From Glomus cerebriforme (Eukaryota > Glomeromycota > Glomeromycetes > Glomerales > Glomeraceae): a stretch of 13,424 nt of DNA. The stretch is from the NCBI GenBank assembly GCA_003550305.1, contig QKYT01000201.1, positions 1-13,424 on the forward strand. Reading direction: 5' to 3'. Below, piece after piece: positions 1-9,047 of this stretch. Positions within the stretch are counted from its first letter, which is position 1. Every line of letters begins with the position of its first letter. A program made the translations under genes and the position numbers. The notes under the pieces are model-generated. The model saw only the letters and a program-made list of their open reading frames with translations, did not search any database and was not told the DNA's origin.

Positions 1-679
1 TTTTTTTTTTTAAATATTTTATTATCATATTTTAACAATTTCTATATCATAATAAATCAGCCGCAAAAAATAATGTTGATCGTCCTCATTTACAAATATA
101 AAATATAATAATATAAATAAATTATATTATATTGTAAATTTTTATACTGTACAACCTAAATTATTAATTAATAAATATATATAAGGGACAAGAACTTCAG
201 ACCTCTCCACAAAAAAAATAAGGAATGATATAAAAGATCGAAAACGTTCCTAATTATTTCAAAGTTTAGTGAACACACCTCCTGTCTCTTCTTAATAATT
301 TTAATATAACAAAGAAGAAATACTTTATAAACAAAAAATGACCAGAAACTTGTGACTTAAATTGCGAAATAAATCTCCTAACTTCCCTAAAAATATTAAA
401 TATATATTTTCTTAAGAATTATTATATATATATATATATATATTGATCTATTCCTTCCGTCAAAAAAAAAAAAAAATTCAAGTTACAAGGCGCACATATT
501 TCATTCCTAATATTTATTATCTTCCTAATATAACAATTCATTCTCAGTTACGCCAAGTAAACATAATCCTTTTTTTTTGCCTGATAAATCTTAATCGATT
601 TCTTTTTTTATCAAGTAAATATAAATATAAATATAAATATTATATCTATTCTTGTAGTTTCGGATAAATCCGTTTGAAA
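1..679. other. AT-rich region upstream of the transcription factor gene
   Basis: No coding region is supportable here. The stretch holds a (TA)n microsatellite at about 423-443, an A-run at about 462-476, and an (AAATAT)-type short repeat at about 616-640. A TATATAAGG string at about 178-186 could be a TATA element but lies some 500 bases before the ATG, so it would imply a long leader or an unseen leader intron. The promoter and 5' UTR of the downstream gene presumably lie here; this is inferred from position only. Confidence 0.5.
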
Positions 680-3600
680 ATGAGTTTATTCATATTAGAT
701 GACATGATTGTCGACGAGTCAGGTGGGGATTCTCACGAAAATAAACGAGTTAAAATTACTACCGCTTGTGATACTTGTCGTAGAAGAAAAGTCAAATGTG
801 ATGGTGAATCACCATGCGCAAATTGTCAACGTGGAAGTAAGCATTTATTTATAAGATCGTCAAAAATTTTTATGATATAAATACATTTATATTAAATATG
901 CATTATGCACTATAATTTTTAGGTTATCAATGCACATTCAGTGATGCATCTGCTAAACGACCTAGGGGACCTCCTAAAGGATTTGTTGCTTTAATCGAAG
1001 ATAGATTGCATACAATTGAATCTCTTCTAGTTAATCTTGTAAACAAAGATAACGTTCCCGATATTTCGACTATTACTAAAGACATAAAACGTGAGCGATT
1101 AGACTCTACTTAAAATTGAAAAAAAGATGATCATTAAAATTAATCAATCATTTTTTCAAATATATTATATATTTTTATCTCGTCTTCAGATTTTTCGGAT
1201 ATGTCACATAACCAACCAGGTTACGCAGATGAAATTACAAATGAAGATAATGAAATTCTTTTAAATAATTTGATTTATCCAAATGAGTCAAATACGTTAC
1301 AAAGTAATACCTTGTCATTTCTTGGTCAAAATTCGAATAATGGATTATCCGATTACATTGAACCTTCATTACCGAATTTACCTGTTAACTTAAAGCCAAT
1401 CCCCGAAGAAATTTCTAGACCATTGTTTGAAAAATATTTTAAACATGTTCATCCGTATTTTCCTATTATTAATCGTGGACATTTCTTTCGTTTATTGAAT
1501 AATGCTGACGTTAAAGATCAACCTTCAAAATTATTAATTGAAGCTATTTTCGCTATCGGTGCAATGTTTCCACCTACCGTGAAACAAAATAGTGAATATA
1601 GTTCTCAATTTTTTTATGAAAGAGCGAAAAGTAAGTTCAAAAATAAAAAATAAATAAATAAATAAATTATTATTAAAATTTCTTTGGTTTATTAAAAAAA
1701 AATTTTTTTTTTTTTTAGGCATATTGGATTATTTTATTGACGTTCCTAGATTATCAACCATTCAAGCTTTAATTTTGTTATTTATGATAGATCAAGGTAA
1801 ACCTTCTTCGTATCGTTCTCAAACATTTTGTTCCATTGCGATTAAAATGGCTCAAACTATTGGATTAAATCGTAAAAATGGCGCAGCATATCAAGGTGCT
1901 AAAGATCGTCAAACGAAAAAATTAGTTTGGTGGGGTTGTTTCATTCTCGATAGATTAAATTCACTTGGTACCGGTGATTCATTAGTTATTAATGATAAAA
2001 TGTGTGATATTGAACTTCCTTCTTCAGATGAAATGGATCATGATGATATAAATTTTCAAAATAATGAGGATAGCTCAAGTTCTACTTTTTCTCATAGTTT
2101 TACTTATAAACAACAAATAAATAGTTTTATTAATTATATTCGTATACTTAAAATTACTGGACAAGTTTTAGAGCATTTGCAAACAATTTCATGTTCTGGA
2201 TTACAATCTTCATGGAATCATCATGCTATTATCGATATTTTTGAATCCTTATTATCTGATTGGTTAAGAGATTTACCCCCATATTTAAATTATGTTCCTT
2301 CGTCACAAAATTTACCTCTTCTCGGACAAATCGCAAATTTACATATGATTCATCAAACTTTATATTTATTATTACATTATCCATATATTGCCGAATATGA
2401 CAAATTAAGAAGAGGAGATCGAAATTTTAGAACTAGTAAAACTTTTGTAAAAAGTATGAATATTTGCAATTCTGCGGCGAATACAATAACTAATATTGGA
2501 GGTAAATAATTATTTATTACATATAAAATATATATATATATATATATAATTTTATACTAAATTTAATTTATTTAATTTATTTTTTTTAGTTGAAGCATTA
2601 AGTAATGTATATACATGTTCAACTTTCCCAGCAATGCTTTATTGTCTTTGTAAAGCAGCAAAAGTTCATTCGATAAACATAACATCTTCGCAAAGAGGTT
2701 TAGCAATTAGTTCATACAAAAATATAATCAAAACCGTTAAAATTTGTCAATTTTATAGACAAAATAATATAATGAAAGAATTAGTACAAAAAACAACTAT
2801 TTTACTTGAAAATATTTTGATACAACATCAAGATAAATTCAGTCATGAAGAAATTTTTGGTATAACTCCAAGTGGAGAGATTGTTAATCCTGATGGGTTG
2901 GATATAACTTTAAGTTGTTTAAGTACAAATGGTATAGGAAATTCTTTATCTAATCCTTCCCCAATGTCTCATATGAAAATAACTTCGAATCAAGTTTATT
3001 CTCCCGTTGATAATACAAATAATAATAATTCGAAATCAATCAATTCTATACAATCAATTTTACCACAAAAAAGAAATGATACTCAATCAAATTCATTTCT
3101 TCAAGGAGAAAATGATGTAAATATTTCTCCTACCGAATCGTTATTTACAAATTCATTTGCACAAATACAATCGATCACACAAAATGTTATAACAACAACT
3201 TCATCAAATGGACAACTTTGGGAAATGATTAATGAAGGATTTAATGATAATTCATCATATGATCATATGTCATCCACACCCACAACATCAGCCAATCAAT
3301 CAACAAATTATTTTTCTCCTCCACAACCACAAAGAACTCAATCACTTCCTAATTCAAATTCTTCTCAAATGGATCAATATAATTCAAATACTTTTAAATC
3401 GAATTCCTTATCATCACATTCTCGCACAAATTTATCACTTGATCCTATCGGACAAGAAATTTATAACTCCCCAAGTTCATCTCCCATCTCTCCTACCTTA
3501 CAACAATCACAAAGGTATGTTTTTACGGGTGTAAATGATAATAACGAAAATCAAATCAATTCATTTACTTCCGAAAATAACAATGATTGTGTTATTTTAG

Positions 3601-4007
3601 AAGGAAATGAATCTTCTTTAATATACGATGATGATAATAGCCGTATGTCTTTTCATAATAGCATTTCAACCACACCGAATGAAACTACTTATAGAATTTT
3701 TAATAACGTCCCTACAACTACAACGTCTCCGACTTCTTCCCGTTCACGATCGAGAACAACTTCTCCATTTTCATCTTCATCTTCATCTTCAGAAAAGGAA
3801 AAAGAAATTAACGTAATTTACCTCGATAATTCCAATGACGATAATTTATTAGGGAAAATAAGAAATTGTGGTGTAACATCTCCTTCTAATGTTGATAATT
3901 ACGAAACCGAAAACGATTATAATCAATTTGAATCGAATAACATGGCAATTAATATGGATATTGGTGGGTTTAGAAGTTTCGAATATGGATTATGTGGAAA
4001 TATATAA
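680..4007 (+). CDS. Zn(II)2Cys6 fungal transcription factor, five exons, ~988 aa
   Basis: A nuclear DNA-binding regulator by family. Exons are 680-836, 923-1090, 1190-1630, 1719-2501 and 2590-4007; joined they give 988 codons plus TAA. Residues 30-56 form a canonical binuclear zinc cluster, C-x2-C-x6-C-x5-C-x2-C-x6-C (Cys 30, 33, 40, 46, 49, 56), with the basic RRRKVK between Cys2 and Cys3. A KRPRGPPKGF linker and a leucine-rich dimerisation-type segment follow (about residues 64-92). From about residue 180 to 480 there is a Fungal_trans domain (HVHPYFPIINRGHFF; SILDYFIDVPRLSTIQALIL; a later WWGCFILDR). Exon 5 encodes a long Asn/Ser/Gln/Thr-rich tail with a Ser run near 3765-3792, probably a disordered activation region. 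The ATG at 680 is chosen because it starts the open frame before the cluster; an in-frame TTG at 674 is not needed. The regulated genes cannot be told from the sequence. Confidence 0.93.
837..922 (+). other. Intron 1 of the transcription factor gene
   Basis: Donor GTAAGC and acceptor TTTTTAG; 86 nt, phase 1. It separates zinc-cluster Cys5 from Cys6: the joined codon reads A|GT (Ser53), followed by Tyr-Gln-Cys. If it were retained, translation would stop at 878-880 after 66 residues with only five of the six cysteines. Confidence 0.92.
1091..1189 (+). other. Intron 2 of the transcription factor gene
   Basis: Donor GTGAGC and acceptor TCTTCAG; 99 nt, phase 1 (C|AT, His). Splicing leads directly into the frame of HFSDMSHNQ. 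Unspliced, the frame stops at 1111. Confidence 0.88.
1631..1718 (+). other. Intron 3 of the transcription factor gene
   Basis: Donor GTAAGT, then a T-rich tract and TTTTTTAG; 88 nt, phase 1 (A|GC, Ser). The join gives ERAKSILDYFIDVPRLS, a typical Fungal_trans segment, which supports these sites strongly. Confidence 0.93.
2502..2589 (+). other. Intron 4 of the transcription factor gene
   Basis: Donor GTAAAT, acceptor TTTTTTTAG; 88 nt, phase 1 (G|TT, Val). It contains an (AT)n tract at about 2527-2549. The join reads TNIGVEALSNVYTC and continues in frame into exon 5. Confidence 0.9.
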
Positions 4008-5038
4008 TAAGAAATATGGAAATAATGATATAGATTATACAGATAATATATAGGAATTGCTTAACTTTATTTATTTTTACTTTTATTATTTTTTTTTTTT
4101 ATGTATATATTAACTTATAGATTTATTATGATTATTTTTAACTTACGTTTTATTTCTCACTTGTATAAATTAGAATTGGCATTTTAAAATAACAACAAAA
4201 AAAATTGGCATTTTTTACGATCGAGGAATAATTTATGAACTTATTTATATAATAAGTTATGTTTTTTTTTTGCACATAATTATAGAGTTTTTTTTTCTTT
4301 TTTGTTTATAATTTACACGCAATTATATAAATATATATATATATTCATCCATCATTCATTCGTTTGTATTTCTTTTTCTTTCATTTGTATAATTTATTAT
4401 TTATTTTTTTTTTTCGCGAATTTTTTTCATTACATTTATTCATTATATATATCGTTATATAAAATAAATCTTTTTTTTTTTCGTTAGTTTATGAAAGTTA
4501 AGTTGGGATTTTTTTATAAAAAAAATTAATTCAAAATAAGTTACAATTATTTGAAATATGAAACATAATTAATAAAGAATTAGAATTTCATAATATATAT
4601 TTTTTTTCTTTTGTAATTTATCAAATAATGAACCAAAAAAAAAAAAAAAAAAATTCACGTCAAAATCCTATTTTGATAATCAAAAAAATTCGCAATTTAT
4701 TTTATCCGATCGATGCAGGTAACTTTGCAAATTACATGTGCATTTTGTGTCGCAGTTTATATAATTGTTTTGATAAATAAATTCATTTGCATCATTTGCA
4801 TTATAGTTTGTATTGCATCATTAAGGGTACAAAAAAACACATGGTGACAATTAAAAAGTTTGTTTGTTACCTTGATGTTAAACTTGATTGTTGTATTTAT
4901 CACCACAAAGTCGGACTAAAAAAATGCATGATAGATTTTCTTTTGCGTGTTTGATCGAATAAAAAAAATTTTTTTTAAAAATCTTTCATGTAAAAAATTT
5001 TTTGTGATAATGAATTGAATTCGCGAATTTTTATTTGA
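4008..5038. other. Non-coding 3' flank and AT-rich spacer
   Basis: Nothing coding is supported. The first part is the probable 3' UTR of the transcription factor gene, with many T-runs and several AATAAA-like strings (for example near 4463 and 4570), none decisive as a poly(A) signal. A long A-run lies at about 4636-4653. A weak inverted pair (GGTGACAA and TTGTTACC) sits near 4852-4881. GAATTCGCGAATT near 5018 is a short palindrome. Confidence 0.5.
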
Positions 5039-5323
5039 ATTAAGGCCATACAGGACCAACTAAAAGGACCAAACTTAAAGGGTTTATTAAACATAACAGA
5101 ACGGGTGATTATTTTCGATAGCCTTTCCCCGCTCTGGCATACTTTACATTATATGAATTACAAATATTTGGAGTATGTCATCCTGATGGAAACCTTTCAC
5201 ACTGTATATGACATACCAATTAAACTGAGATCTGCTTTCACATTGTACACGTGTTTTTTTCGTGTATCAAATACTCAGACTGAATTATTGTGGGACAAAA
5301 TATTGGACCAACATATATTTTAA
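5039..5323 (+). pseudogene. Isolated 94-codon open frame, unknown, possibly a gene or element fragment
   Basis: The family is not recognised. The frame is open from just after a TGA at 5036 to the TAA at 5321-5323. Its only in-frame ATG (5153) would give 57 residues; GTG at 5105 is not a credible eukaryotic start. The translation is mixed rather than low-complexity (SLSPLWHTLHYMNYKYLEYV; DIPIKLRSAFTLYTCFF), and base composition is clearly less AT-rich than on either side, continuing to about 5390 (TTCGGCCGAGTGCC). It could be an orphan exon or a piece of a dispersed repeat. No convincing splice partner is visible. Confidence 0.3.
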
Positions 5324-5797
5324 GGAGTGAAATTGTGAAATCCTATTCGTCACAAGCTGTTTAATTCGGCCGAGTGCCATAATACTAGCTGAAAAAAAAT
5401 TTTATTATTTTATTTTTTTTTAATTATATTTAATTATATTTAATTGATAATTATGTATTTTTTGTTAAAAACTTTAAATATAATTTATTAGAAATTACAG
5501 GTAAATACTTGAAATACAATATATTATAAATCAAATAAATGAAATATAAACATTTACTTATAAATTGGTTTATCAGTTTAATCTTTAATATTTACAGTAT
5601 ATGCTATATAATTAGTAATTTAATTCATACTATGAAATAAAATAAAAAAATATAAATAATGCACTAATGCACTTGATGCATTACTGCATTTCTTTTATAT
5701 ATTATATAAAAATTAAAATAATATTTTAAAAATTGTAAAATAAGCAAAAATGTACTCTAAAATTTTATAATATAATTATTTATAAGAATTTATTTAA
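5324..5797. other. AT-rich spacer with one hairpin
   Basis: No gene is seen. The first 70 bases share the higher GC of the preceding open frame; the rest is highly AT-rich. The only notable structure is the inverted repeat at 5658-5690. Confidence 0.5.
5658..5690. repeat. 14-bp inverted repeat with a 5-nt loop
   Basis: The left arm AATGCACTAATGCA (5658-5671) pairs with TGCATTACTGCATT (5677-5690) at 13 of 14 positions around the loop CTTGA. Each arm is itself built from two AATGCA units. The function is unknown; it may be a relic of a miniature element. Confidence 0.6.
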
Positions 5798-5820
5798 CAG
5801 TCACCGGAGGTTAATTTGCA

Positions 5821-5873
5821 AATAATTCACTGGGGTGAATTTAATAGAAATTCGCCGGGTGGTGAATTTCACC
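5821..5873. repeat. Cluster of GGTGAATT / AATTCACC palindromes
   Basis: Three overlapping inverted structures follow one another: AATTCAC facing GTGAATT (about 5824-5841), GGTGAATTT facing AAATTCGCC around AATAG (5834-5856), and the palindrome GGTGAATTTCACC (5861-5873). A further TTTCACC lies near 5914, and the same box recurs in the right terminal repeat (6973-6989). They look like subterminal repeats, possibly transposase binding sites of the surrounding element; that role is inferred. Confidence 0.55.
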
Positions 5874-5957
5874 TTGATTTTCATAATGCATTTTTTTATA
5901 TTTTAAATTTCACCTATTTATATTAACCATTTTTGGTTAGTAATTTTTACCTGGTTT

Positions 5958-6048
5958 GTTTTTTTTTCTTATTCATTTCTTTTTCATATTTTTTTTGTTT
6001 CTTTCTTTTTCTTTTTTTTTTTGTTTCTTTCTTTTTTTTATTTTGTAG
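5958..6048. repeat. T/C-rich polypyrimidine tract
   Basis: About 90 bases of almost pure T with scattered C (TTTCTTTCTTTTTC-type units). It lies inside the candidate transposon, just before the minisatellite. No coding potential. Confidence 0.6.
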
Positions 6049-6179
6049 GTAATAGTAGTATTATGCTATTGTTTTTTAATGTCTTGTAAGTAATAGTGGT
6101 TTGTAATAGTTGTATTTCTTTGGGTTTTCTATATAGTTGGTTTTTTCATTTTTAACTTTTGACATTTTTAACTTTGACC

Positions 6180-6680
6180 TTAATAATTTCAAACTCTGAC
6201 ATTTTAAACTCTGACGCGAACTCTAACACTATAATTTCAAACTCTGACATTTCAAACTCCAACGTGAACTCTGACTTTTATAATTCCAAACTCTGACATT
6301 TCAAACTCTAACGCGAATTCTGACTTTAATAATTTTAAACTCTGACGTTTCAAATTCTATGCGAATTATAATTTCAAATTCTGACATTTTAAACTCTGAT
6401 ATTTTAAACTCTGACATTTCAAACTCTGACGCGAACTCTGACTTTAATAATTTTAAACTCTGACGTTTCAAATTCTACACGAATTATAATTTCAAACTTT
6501 GACATTTTAAACTCTGACGCGAACTCTGACTTTTAATAATTTTAAACTCTGACGTTTCAAACTCTGACGTGAACTCTGACTTTAATAATTTCAAACTCTG
6601 ACATTTNAAACTCTGACACTTAAAATTTAAACTCTGATATTTCAAACTCTGATTATAATTTAAACTCCAATGTAGTAAGT
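6180..6680. repeat. Minisatellite: ~49-bp units built from 15-16-bp AAACTCTGACATTTC modules
   Basis: About nine or ten units of the general form TAATAATTTCAAACTCTG + ACATTTCAAACTCTG + ACGCGAACTCTGACTT follow one another. Units near 6326 and 6446 are shortened, and those near 6366 and 6594 contain extra modules, indicating expansion and contraction. The 15-16-bp sub-period and shifting frame leave no long open frame on either strand. The N at 6607 lies inside the array and probably marks an assembly ambiguity. Confidence 0.85.
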
Positions 6681-6992
6681 GATATATTACTAATTAAATA
6701 CTAAAAGTTTTATTTTTTTCCATTATTTTAATTACATTAATTGTTTTTATTGGTAGTTTAATAGATAATTGCAAATGCTGATATTTTTTACTTTTCTTTT
6801 TTTTTTTATTATTATTTGTAAATAATTGTTTCTTTTTTTCTGTTTTTATATCATTTATTAAAAAAATAAAAAAAAAGCATTTTTATAATAAAATCTTATA
6901 TATAATTTCATAAAATTTTTTTGATAAATTAATAAATATAAAATTATATAATAAAAATCACATGATGCGATGAAATTCACCTTTGGTGAGCA

Positions 6993-7408
6993 TTAAGATA
7001 ATCCTTTTTAAAAATATATATTATATATATTAAACAGTATAATTAGTATAATTTATCATATATTTCAAATATGCTTAAAATTTTATGATAATACTAGAAT
7101 AAATTTTAAAATATATTGTATTTAAATTGTATAATGTATAGTTGTTGTGGTTATAATAAATCTGCATATACTAAAAACTTGTTTTACTAAACCAAATTTT
7201 ACAGAACTGATTTTTTATTAATTAATCATACTAAATATAACAAATTCATATAATAAATTACTATATATCATATCTGAATTTATTTTAGTCAGATTACATA
7301 TATTAAATATATATTTTGTATAATGAACTATCATGTGACAATCATGTAATTTATAATAACTACTATAAAATTATAGTATACATTATTATAGTTTAATAGT
7401 AAAATTAT
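6993..7408. other. AT-rich spacer between the TIR element and the transposase relic
   Basis: Very AT-rich, with many TATA-like strings. No reading frame, RNA gene or clear repeat is visible. The 5' end of the pogo element, including its inverted repeat, would be expected here, but I cannot see it. Confidence 0.45.
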
Positions 7409-7870
7409 TTACTGATAGTTTTGAAAAATTTTAAAATATATTAGTATGATAATAAAAAGAAAAAGCTAGATAAAAATATGAAATCTGTAAAATAAAAAAA
7501 AAGGGATCTAAATATTCAAAATATTAATTTTGCATAATAATATAATGTTAGAAAATTAACTATTACTAATATTTTAAAAGAGATTGAATATTGGTTTGCA
7601 AGTTAAGAAGAAATAAGAAAATTTTGCAATCTAAAGTGGTCTCAACTTAAAAGTACATTAAGTCTATAGGTTAATAATATACTTAATATAAAGCAAAATA
7701 TTAATGGTAATATCTTAAAATTAAAGGTATATTATTTTATTAAACAGTTTTCTATTAAAGATTTTTATCATTCAGAAGGATAGTTAGGTAGTTTTAAAAA
7801 ATGATATGACTTGCATCAATTTAAGAAATAAGGTGAAGCTGCAAATGCACCTTTTTCTGAGAAATTATTC
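7409..7870 (+). pseudogene. Pogo/Tigger (CENP-B-like) transposase, N-terminal half, broken by stops
   Basis: One frame (codon start 7451) reads without indels from about 7409 to 7870 as the DNA-binding half of a pogo-type transposase. A helix-turn-helix of the psq/CENP-B N-terminal kind is followed by the CENPB-type HTH region. Recognisable pieces are KKRDLNIQNINFA, YNVRKLTITNILKE, NIKQNINGNILKLKVYYF, KQFSIKDFYHSEG, LGSFKK, YDLHQFKK and GEAANAPFSEKL. Eight in-frame stops interrupt it (7493, 7535, 7538, 7604, 7667, 7781, 7802, 7829). Those at 7667 and 7781 replace family Trp residues (the LWV and EGWLGSFKK contexts), and the one at 7802 replaces the Arg of FKKR. Beyond about 7870 the frame is lost; a string at 7950 reading NKTGIF may be a decayed DETGLF catalytic motif. 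Most of the DDE domain is missing, so the copy is dead. Confidence 0.8.
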
Positions 7871-8133
7871 ATTTATTTAAGTATTATTATAAACATCTTT
7901 CATTCAAAATTGAATTAATACATATGATCAAATAATTTCAAATTACTAGAATAAAACTGGTATATTTTCACTAAACAATGAAATTTCCAGTAATAATGAT
8001 GATTCAGTATTTTTTGATAATAGATATAATATTTAATTAATTAGTGTAAATTACATAAAAATTTTTCTAACATATATTTTTTTTATAGTTTTGGTACAGA
8101 AATTAATAAACTTAATGCATTAATTTTTTAGCT
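7871..8133. other. Decayed or deleted catalytic region of the transposase
   Basis: A pogo DDE domain of some 200-plus residues would be expected here, but only about 260 bases separate the N-terminal half from the possible C-terminal remnant. The sole hint is Asn-Lys-Thr-Gly-Ile-Phe at 7950, which differs from Asp-Glu-Thr-Gly-Leu-Phe partly by G-to-A changes. Everything else is AT-rich and frameless. Confidence 0.35.
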
Positions 8134-8358
8134 ATGCATAAATATATTTATATTAAAGATAATATACCAGAAAGTGAGTTTACTGATTATAAAATAGTTG
8201 ATACTATATGTAATGCAAATAAAAAAGAATATATTATAAATGAAACTGAATTTATACTTGAAAAAGTAATTGAAGAATTAAAAATTTTAAGAAAATTATA
8301 TGATGTAAATCCTATGGATTGTAAATATATGAAATATTTTAACTGTAATATTGTATAA
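8134..8358 (+). pseudogene. 74-codon open frame, possible transposase C-terminal remnant
   Basis: An ATG-initiated frame with a TAA at 8356-8358. The translation is acidic and helical (NIPESEFTDYKIVDTICNAN; EFILEKVIEELKILRKLYD), resembling the acidic tail that follows the DDE domain in Tigger-type transposases, and it lies on the same strand downstream of the pogo relic but in another frame. That assignment is by position and general character only. A TTTTTTAG just before the ATG could be a splice acceptor. Its last 17 codons are the first unit of the 50-bp tandem repeat. Confidence 0.3.
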
Positions 8359-8640
8359 ATCTTATGGATCATAAATATATGAAGTATTTTAATTGTAATA
8401 TCATATAAATCTTACAGACTGTAAATATATAAAGTATTTTAATTGTAATATTGTGTAAATCTTATGGACTATAAATATACAAAATATTTTGATTATAATA
8501 TCATGTAAATCTTACAAATTGTAAATAAACTTATAAAATATTTTGACCATAAGATTATATAAATTTTACGAACTGTAAACCTACAAAGTATTTTGACCAT
8601 AATATCACATAAATCTTACGAAATTATAAATTTACAAAGA
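8305..8640 (+). repeat. 50-bp tandem repeat, about six and a half units
   Basis: Units start at 8305, 8355, 8405, 8455, 8505, 8559 and 8609; spacing is exactly 50 except 8505 to 8559, where 4 bases were gained. The consensus resembles GTAAATCTTATGGA, then TGTAAATATATGAAGTATTT, then TAATTGTAATATTGT. The array begins within the end of the preceding open frame, so it appears to have arisen by duplication of a coding 3' end. Units 1 to 4 and 6 each still encode a 16-residue peptide (N-L/P/F-M/T-D/N-x-K...KYF-N/D-x-N-I-x) followed by TAA. Confidence 0.88.
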
Positions 8641-8684
8641 TTTTTATCAACTTATAAAATTGTAAATTTTCACAATTTTTTGCA

Positions 8685-8786
8685 TTAAAAATTTCCTAAT
8701 GTAGTATTGATCAAAACCAATGTTTTTTTCAGTTTTTTTTCATTATAATTAAGTTCTTGTAGTAAAGCAAGCTCTTGATCTTTGCT
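8685..8786 (-). pseudogene. Short minus-strand coding relic, coiled-coil-like
   Basis: Thirty-three codons are open between TAA at 8787-8789 and TAA at 8685-8687 on the minus strand. They read SKDQELALLQELNYNEKKLK and then KTLVLINTTLGNF, a heptad-like composition that is unusual for random AT-rich DNA. A second minus-strand frame just upstream (about 8800-8960) also gives protein-like text (SNFEAIIISSESFKIT, LIFITQNL). The family is unknown and the segment may be chance. Confidence 0.22.
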
Positions 8787-9047
8787 TTAAAAAAGTAAAA
8801 GATTATAAATTTTGAGTTATAAATATTAATTAGGTTATTTTAAATGATTCAGAACTAATAATTATAGCTTCAAAGTTAGATATTATAACTTGATGAGTAA
8901 TATGTGTTTTACAGAGGATGATTAATATTATACAGATACTTTATTCTGCCCAAATTATGCTGATCATTATATATTAATGTAGTATAAATTAACATATTAT
9001 TTTATACTTATAGTCATAATAAATAAATTCCTATACTTTATATTTTT

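Larger units (their letters stand above)
5798..6992. mobile_element. Candidate non-autonomous DNA transposon with imperfect TIRs and TTAA flanks
   Basis: The left end TCACCGGAGGTTAATTT (5801-5817) matches the reverse complement of the right end (6973-6989, TCACCAAAGGTGAATTT) at 14 of 17 positions. TTAA occurs just outside both ends (5794-5797 and 6993-6996), at the same spacing from the repeats, as expected of a 4-bp target duplication. The interior carries no reading frame: it holds GGTGAATT palindromes, a pyrimidine-rich tract and a 49-bp minisatellite. TTAA target sites are typical of piggyBac and Kolobok elements, but no superfamily can be assigned. In such AT-rich DNA, TTAA flanks alone would be weak evidence. 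Confidence 0.5.

Noticed and set aside
443..667. 74-codon open frame upstream of the transcription factor
   Set aside because: It begins with TTG, spans a poly(A) run and an AAATAT repeat, and reads as low-complexity sequence in the probable 5' leader.
674..679. TTG-AAA extension of the transcription factor start
   Set aside because: A TTG start is not expected for a fungal nuclear gene; the ATG at 680 directly follows.
3232..3816. Two + frames inside exon 5 (100 and 62 codons)
   Set aside because: They are shadows of the Asn/Ser-rich tail in another frame, with repetitive His/Ile/Leu text.
4302..4487. 61-codon Phe/Ile/Tyr-rich frame
   Set aside because: It is T-rich low-complexity DNA after the gene, with no ATG-supported protein character.
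8187..8372. 61-codon minus-strand frame opposite the 8134-8358 frame
   Set aside because: It is the antisense of an acidic helical frame and hydrophobic only for that reason.
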